Origin: Sphingomonadales bacterium UBA6157
GTDB lineage: Bacteria; Pseudomonadota; Alphaproteobacteria; Sphingomonadales; Sphingomonadaceae
Length of the DNA stretch: 9,097 nt
NCBI GenBank assembly: GCA_002423025.1
Contig: DIUN01000024.1
Location: 23,454-32,550 of the forward strand
Direction of reading: 5' to 3'
In this document: positions 5,684 to 9,097 of the stretch, in pieces
Position numbering within the stretch: the stretch's first letter is position 1
Layout: the number at the start of each line of letters is the position of its first letter
The notes under the pieces: generated by a model
The model's input: only the letters and a program-made list of their open reading frames with translations
Told to the model about the DNA's origin: nothing
The model's database searches: none
Made by a program: the position numbers and the translations under genes

Positions 5684-8449
5684 ATGGCCACCCGCCCCGA
5701 TACCATTCCCAACCGCCGCGCCATCATAGACAGGCGCGCGCTGGCCGATGTGATGAACGAACGGCTTGTGGCGGCCGACAATTTCGCCGCCCGCCGCGCC
5801 GTGCTTGCCGAAACGCTGCAGGCAGCGCTTGCCGCCGGCCGTGCCGAGCTGAAGCGCCGCCTGGCCGAAAACCCCGCCAAGGGCCTTGAGCTGGCCGGGG
5901 CCCAGGCCTTTCTCGTCGATCAGCTGCTGCGGCTGCTGTATGATGCCACCGTCACCAGCCTTTACCCCGCCACCAACCGCACCGCCTCGGAGCGGCTCGT
6001 GCTGGTCGCTGTCGGTGGTTATGGCCGTGGCCAGATGGCGCCGTTCTCGGATATCGATCTGCTGTTCCTGACGCCCTACAAGCAGACCGCCTGGGGCGAG
6101 CAGGTCATCGAGACGATGCTCTACCTGCTGTGGGATCTGGGCCTGAAGGTGGGCCACGCCACCCGCTCCCTCGATGATATGGTGCGCATGGCCAAGGCCG
6201 ATGTCACCATCCGCACCTCGCTGCTCGAAACCCGCTTCGTCTGGGGGGACCAGCCGCTCTACGAGGAGGCGCTGGTGCGCTTCCGCCGCGAAGTGGTTGC
6301 CGGCACCGCCCGCGAGTTCATCGCCCAGAAGCTGGCCGAGCGCGATGAGCGCCACATCCGCATGGGGGACAGCCGCTATGTGGTGGAGCCCAACCTCAAG
6401 GAGGGCAAGGGTGGCCTGCGGGATCTGCACACGCTGTTCTGGATCGGCAAATATGCCTGGCAGGTCGAATCCGCCGCCGAGCTGGTGGACAAGGGCCTGC
6501 TCACCGCCGCCGAGCTGCGCCAGTTTCGCCGGGCCGAGAGCTTCCTCTGGGCCGTGCGGATCAACCTGCACGATATCGCCGGCCGCGCCGAGGAGCGGCT
6601 GACCTTCGATGTGCAGCGCGAGCTGGCTACCCGGCTGCGCTATGCCGAGCGCGGCGGCATGTCGGCTGTCGAGCGCTTTATGCGGCACTATTTCCTGATG
6701 GTGCGCACCGTGGGCGACCTCACCGGGCTGTTCCTGGCCCAGATCGACGAGAGCTTTGCCCGCGCCAGCTGGCTGCCCAGCATCACCCGCCGCCCGGCCA
6801 AGCTGCACGGCTTCACGCTGCGGCGCGGCCAGATCGGCGTGCCGTCGGATGATTTTTTCCGTGCCGAGCCGGTGCGGCTGATCGAGATGTTCGCGCTGGC
6901 GGACAAGCACAAGCTGCCGATCCACCCGGAGGCCATGCGCCAGGCCGCGCGCGATGCCGGCCTCATCGATGAGCAGGTGCGGCGGGACAAGGCGGCCAAC
7001 GCCTTCTTCCTCGATGTGCTGACCTCCCGCCACGATCCGGAGAGCGTGCTGCGCTGGATGAACGAGGCCGGCGTCTTTGGCCGCTTCGTGCCGGATTTTG
7101 GCCGTGTCGTGGCGCAGATGCAGTACGACATGTACCATCACTATACCGTTGATGAGCACACCATCCGCGCCATCGGGCTGGTGGCGCGGATCGAATCAGG
7201 CGACCTGAAGGGCGAGCACAAGCTTTCCCACGCGCTCATCGCCCAGCTGGTGTCACGCCGGGTGCTGCATGTCGCGGTGCTGCTGCACGATATCGCCAAG
7301 GGCCGCGGCGGGGACCATAGCGACCTTGGCGGCGATGTCGCCGAGCGGCTGTGCCCGCGCTTCGGCCTGACAGCGGCGGAAACCGATACGGTGGCCTGGC
7401 TGGTGCGCCACCATCTGCTGATGTCTCGCACCGCCTTCAAGCGCGACCTGGCGGACTTCAAGACCATCCTGGATTTTGCCGAGACGGTGGCCTCGCCCGA
7501 GCGGCTCAAGCTGCTGCTGATCCTGACGGTGGTGGACATTCGCGCCGTGGGGCCGGGCGTGTGGAACAACTGGAAGGGCCAACTGCTGCGCGACCTGTTC
7601 GAATCCGCCGAGGAAGTGCTGCGCCTCGGCCACAAGCAGAAGGGCCGCAGCGAGCGCATTGCCGCCAAGCAGGCCGGGCTGGCCGAAGCGCTGCGCTGGG
7701 CCAAGCCGGAATTCACACGCTACGCCAAGCGCTTTGCCGACAGCTACTGGATCGCCGAGACCGCCGATGCGCTGGCCGCCAACGCCGCGCTCATTGCCGG
7801 GGCCGATGCCTCGGGCGCGCCGCTGGCCATCGCCACCACGCCGGACACGGCCTCGGGCACCACGCTGGTCAGCATCTACGCTGCCGATCATCCGGGCCTG
7901 TTCTACCGCATCGCCGGCGCCATCTCGCTGGGCGGCGCCAATATTCTCGATGCCCGCATCCACACGACGCGGGATGGCCAGGCCATCGACAATTTCATCA
8001 TCGCTGATCCGCTCGGCCGGCCGTTCGATGAGCCGGCGCAGATCAGCCGCCTCAAGCGCTGTATCGAGGATGTGCTCACCGGCAAGGTGCGGCTGGCGGA
8101 CAGGCTCGCCGCCCGCCCGCTGGCCCGCCGCCGTGCCGAGGTGTTCCGCGTCGAGCCCAATGTGCTCATCGATAACAAGGCGAGCAACCGCTATACCGTG
8201 GTGGAAGCCAATGCCGCAGACCGGCCGGCGCTGCTCTATTCGCTCACCCATGCGCTGTTCCAGAGCAAGGTGACGATCCGCAGCGCCCACATCGCCACCT
8301 ACGGCGAGCGCGCCACAGACACCTTCTACATCACCGACCTCACCGGCCAGAAGATCGACAACCCGGTGCGGCTGAAAGCCCTGGAGAAGCGCCTCCTCAC
8401 CGCCCTTGGCAGCAAGGAAGCCCCCAGCCTCGCCGAGGCCGCCGAATAG
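5684..8449 (+). CDS. glnD: Bifunctional [protein-PII] uridylyltransferase/uridylyl-removing enzyme
   Basis: GlnD senses glutamine and adds UMP to, or removes it from, PII proteins (GlnB/GlnK), thereby controlling glutamine synthetase and nitrogen-regulated transcription. The 921 residues contain all expected domains. The nucleotidyltransferase motif is GGYGRGQMAPFSDIDLL (111-127), with catalytic Asp at 123 and 125. A GlnD-specific segment follows, including YVVEPNLKEGKGGLRDLHTL (232-251). The HD hydrolase domain has MYHHYTVDEHT (483-493), LLHDIAKGRGGDHS (533-546) and RHHLL (575-579). Two C-terminal ACT domains follow: the first begins at TLVSIYAADHPGLFYRIAGA (727-746), the second at YTVVEANAADRPALLYSLTH (837-856). 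Length is typical. The ATG at 5684 fits the usual short N-terminus, though no SD is present. Its stop codon lies inside an inverted repeat shared with the convergent small gene. All catalytic residues appear intact. Confidence 0.98.
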   Translation: MATRPDTIPNRRAIIDRRALADVMNERLVAADNFAARRAVLAETLQAALAAGRAELKRRLAENPAKGLELAGAQAFLVDQLLRLLYDATVTSLYPATNRTASERLVLVAVGGYGRGQMAPFSDIDLLFLTPYKQTAWGEQVIETMLYLLWDLGLKVGHATRSLDDMVRMAKADVTIRTSLLETRFVWGDQPLYEEALVRFRREVVAGTAREFIAQKLAERDERHIRMGDSRYVVEPNLKEGKGGLRDLHTLFWIGKYAWQVESAAELVDKGLLTAAELRQFRRAESFLWAVRINLHDIAGRAEERLTFDVQRELATRLRYAERGGMSAVERFMRHYFLMVRTVGDLTGLFLAQIDESFARASWLPSITRRPAKLHGFTLRRGQIGVPSDDFFRAEPVRLIEMFALADKHKLPIHPEAMRQAARDAGLIDEQVRRDKAANAFFLDVLTSRHDPESVLRWMNEAGVFGRFVPDFGRVVAQMQYDMYHHYTVDEHTIRAIGLVARIESGDLKGEHKLSHALIAQLVSRRVLHVAVLLHDIAKGRGGDHSDLGGDVAERLCPRFGLTAAETDTVAWLVRHHLLMSRTAFKRDLADFKTILDFAETVASPERLKLLLILTVVDIRAVGPGVWNNWKGQLLRDLFESAEEVLRLGHKQKGRSERIAAKQAGLAEALRWAKPEFTRYAKRFADSYWIAETADALAANAALIAGADASGAPLAIATTPDTASGTTLVSIYAADHPGLFYRIAGAISLGGANILDARIHTTRDGQAIDNFIIADPLGRPFDEPAQISRLKRCIEDVLTGKVRLADRLAARPLARRRAEVFRVEPNVLIDNKASNRYTVVEANAADRPALLYSLTHALFQSKVTIRSAHIATYGERATDTFYITDLTGQKIDNPVRLKALEKRLLTALGSKEAPSLAEAAE

Positions 8450-8465
8450 CGGCTTGCTATTCGGC
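8441..8465. terminator. Inverted repeat spanning both convergent stop codons; probable bidirectional terminator
   Basis: GCCGAATAG (8441-8449) and its exact reverse complement CTATTCGGC (8457-8465) flank a seven-base loop. The repeat forms a 9-bp hairpin on either strand, at the 3' ends of glnD (plus) and the small membrane gene (minus). Each arm encodes the final Ala-Glu and the TAG stop of its gene. No T tract follows on either strand, so strength as an intrinsic terminator is uncertain; mRNA 3'-end protection is an alternative role. Confidence 0.55.
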
Positions 8466-8642
8466 TGTGGCGCCCGCCACTACCGGCGTCTCGGCATCCG
8501 GCGTTTCCGGCGCCGCCAGCATCACCCAGGCCATCGCCGCGACGGCGAGGACCAGCGAGATCCCCAGCACGTAGCGCACGATATGCGGTGTCGCGCCGGC
8601 GCGGGCCTTGATGGTGGAAATCGTCTGGGGCTTGTCGGCCAT
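8457..8642 (-). CDS. Small single-pass membrane protein of unknown function, 61 residues
   Basis: The product has a polar, basic N-terminus (MADKPQTISTIKARAGATPH, 1-20), one hydrophobic segment IVRYVLGISLVLAVAAMAWVMLAA (21 residues or more from position 21, ending near 44) and a short Pro/acidic tail ending in Ala-Glu. The positive residues before the segment suggest an N-in orientation; there is no convincing signal-peptidase site. The pattern ARAGATPHIVRYVL resembles small uncharacterised membrane proteins I associate with alphaproteobacteria, but I cannot name a family. That it is a real gene is supported by a full-strength SD (AAAGGAGG, four bases before the ATG at 8642-8640), the best in the window. 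It converges on glnD with a seven-base gap and is divergent from the mutase gene across 133 bases. A role in nitrogen or propionate metabolism is not supported by sequence. Confidence 0.8.
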   Translation of the reverse strand: MADKPQTISTIKARAGATPHIVRYVLGISLVLAVAAMAWVMLAAPETPDAETPVVAGATAE

Positions 8643-8646
8643 GGGG

Positions 8647-8654
8647 CCTCCTTT
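8647..8654 (-). promoter_or_regulatory. Strong ribosome binding site of the small membrane protein gene
   Basis: AAAGGAGG on the minus strand is a near-complete match to the anti-SD of 16S rRNA and sits four bases before the ATG. It fixes the start and stands out because most genes in this window have no recognisable SD. I see no convincing promoter boxes upstream of it. Confidence 0.75.
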
Positions 8655-8725
8655 AAGGTGTTGCTTGCCCCCTCAACCATCCGCGGCCCTGCGCGTTCCG
8701 CTCGACGCCCCGCAAAATTGCAGCA

Positions 8726-8755
8726 TTGACGCGCGGCGCCCTCCGCCGCTTATAC
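8726..8755 (+). promoter_or_regulatory. Probable promoter of the methylmalonyl-CoA mutase gene
   Basis: TTGACG (8726-8731, five of six to the -35 consensus) is followed after 18 bases by TTATAC (8750-8755); read as TATACG one base later the spacing is 19. Transcription would start near 8762, so the leader would be only about 15 bases and just include the SD. The -10 region is the loop of an inverted repeat CGCCGC/GCGGCG (8744-8749, 8756-8761). The octamer CGCGGCGC occurs on both sides of it (8732-8739 and 8755-8762), possibly an operator. Confidence 0.5.
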
Positions 8756-8762
8756 GCGGCGC

Positions 8763-8768
8763 AGGAGA
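8763..8768 (+). promoter_or_regulatory. Ribosome binding site of the methylmalonyl-CoA mutase gene
   Basis: AGGAGA lies seven bases before the ATG at 8776, an ideal spacing. It decides the start codon of the mutase gene. Confidence 0.8.
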
Positions 8769-8775
8769 GACCATC

Positions 8776-9097
8776 ATGAGCAAGCCCACCCGCGACGATT
8801 GGCAGAAGCTGGCAGCAAAGGAGCTGAAGGCCCCCGATCTCACCAGCCTTGATTGGGCGACCGCCGAGGGTATCACCGTCAAGCCGCTCTACACCGCCGA
8901 GGATACGGCCGAGCTGGACCCGGGCCTGCCCGGCTTTGCGCCGTTCACGCGCGGCGTAAAGGCCACCATGTATGCCGGCCGCCCCTGGACGGTGCGCCAA
9001 TATGCCGGCTTCAGCACCGCCGAGGCCTCCAACGCCTTTTATCGCCGCAACCTCGCCGCCGGGCAGAAGGGCCTCTCCGTCGCCTTCGATCTCGCCA
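8776..9097 (+). CDS. scpA: Methylmalonyl-CoA mutase large subunit, first 107 residues; continues beyond right edge
   Basis: This adenosylcobalamin-dependent enzyme interconverts (R)-methylmalonyl-CoA and succinyl-CoA in the cytoplasm, the last step of propionyl-CoA assimilation. The visible part starts MSKPTRDDWQKLAAKELK and contains the substrate-binding segment ATMYAGRPWTVRQYAGFSTA (63-82), then SNAFYRRNLAAGQKGLSVAFDLA (85-107), the start of the TIM barrel. Aligned to the Propionibacterium enzyme, the residues equivalent to Thr77, Arg82, Thr85, Arg87 and Tyr89 are present. The retained Tyr (residue 76 here) favours methylmalonyl-CoA over isobutyryl-CoA mutase, which has Phe there. The residue aligned with Tyr75 is Lys, as I recall for many alphaproteobacterial mutases. 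Ethylmalonyl-CoA mutase cannot be excluded without the rest of the barrel, and the B12-binding domain is outside the window. The start is fixed by AGGAGA seven bases upstream. The symbol (scpA, also mcmA or mutB) is by family name. Confidence 0.93.
   Translation, partial: MSKPTRDDWQKLAAKELKAPDLTSLDWATAEGITVKPLYTAEDTAELDPGLPGFAPFTRGVKATMYAGRPWTVRQYAGFSTAEASNAFYRRNLAAGQKGLSVAFDLA

Noticed and set aside
4270..5880. A minus-strand open frame of 536 codons antisense to the epimerase gene and the start of glnD.
   Set aside because: The translation is shuffled Arg/Gly/Ala-rich sequence. The sense strand carries a complete enolase-superfamily enzyme with all catalytic residues, so this is a shadow.
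5672..8290. Long minus-strand open frames (495 and 345 codons) antisense to glnD.
   Set aside because: They have no recognisable domain and a His/Gln/Gly-rich composition typical of antisense frames in GC-rich genes. glnD covers the whole stretch intact.
8712..8721. A short GCAA-AA-TTGC inverted repeat upstream of the mutase promoter.
   Set aside because: Four-base arms around two A bases are too short to support a specific binding site without conservation data.

Overview
The window is a GC-rich, densely coded chromosomal stretch of an alphaproteobacterium, most likely a member of Sphingomonadales. The evidence is the gene order (isoaspartyl methyltransferase-like gene, TolC-family gene, PopZ/DUF2497 gene, valS), the style of the proteins, and the presence of an alphaproteobacterial-type GlnD and methylmalonyl-CoA mutase. 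The genus cannot be resolved by eye. I see no insertion sequence, prophage, CRISPR array, integration scar or abrupt change in composition. No gene-free stretch exceeds 300 bases.

Region 1 (1-3968, minus strand) is a compact set of four co-directional genes. Reading along the minus strand it holds a methyltransferase of the protein-L-isoaspartate O-methyltransferase (PIMT) fold, a TolC-family outer-membrane channel, a very small PopZ/DUF2497 protein, and valyl-tRNA synthetase, whose C-terminal part runs off the left edge. The gaps are 40, 9 and 48 bases, so a single operon is likely. A weak promoter candidate precedes the methyltransferase gene.

Region 2 (about 4000-4540) holds a plus-strand tRNA-Cys(GCA) with an encoded CCA end, a nearly perfect palindrome just after it, and a convergent 100-residue gene of unknown function that probably starts with GTG.

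Region 3 (4645-8449, plus strand) holds an enolase-superfamily dipeptide epimerase (L-Ala-D/L-Glu epimerase type, peptidoglycan peptide recycling). It is followed after 43 bases by full-length glnD, the uridylyltransferase/uridylyl-removing enzyme that signals nitrogen status through PII. A TATAGT box lies so close to the glnD start that the transcript may be leaderless.

Region 4 (8441-9097) holds a minus-strand single-pass membrane microprotein gene converging on glnD. A 9-bp inverted repeat contains the stop codons of both genes. Divergently, after a 133-base intergenic region with a promoter and a clear ribosome binding site, methylmalonyl-CoA mutase begins and runs off the right edge.

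Functionally this is mostly housekeeping: translation (ValRS, tRNA-Cys), cell-pole organisation, efflux or secretion, wall recycling, nitrogen signalling and propionate metabolism. I found no convincing new multi-gene system. The points most worth a second look are the altered active-site loop of the PIMT-like protein, the reduced PopZ with a basic rather than acidic linker, the two small unknown genes, and the symmetrical stop-codon hairpin after glnD.
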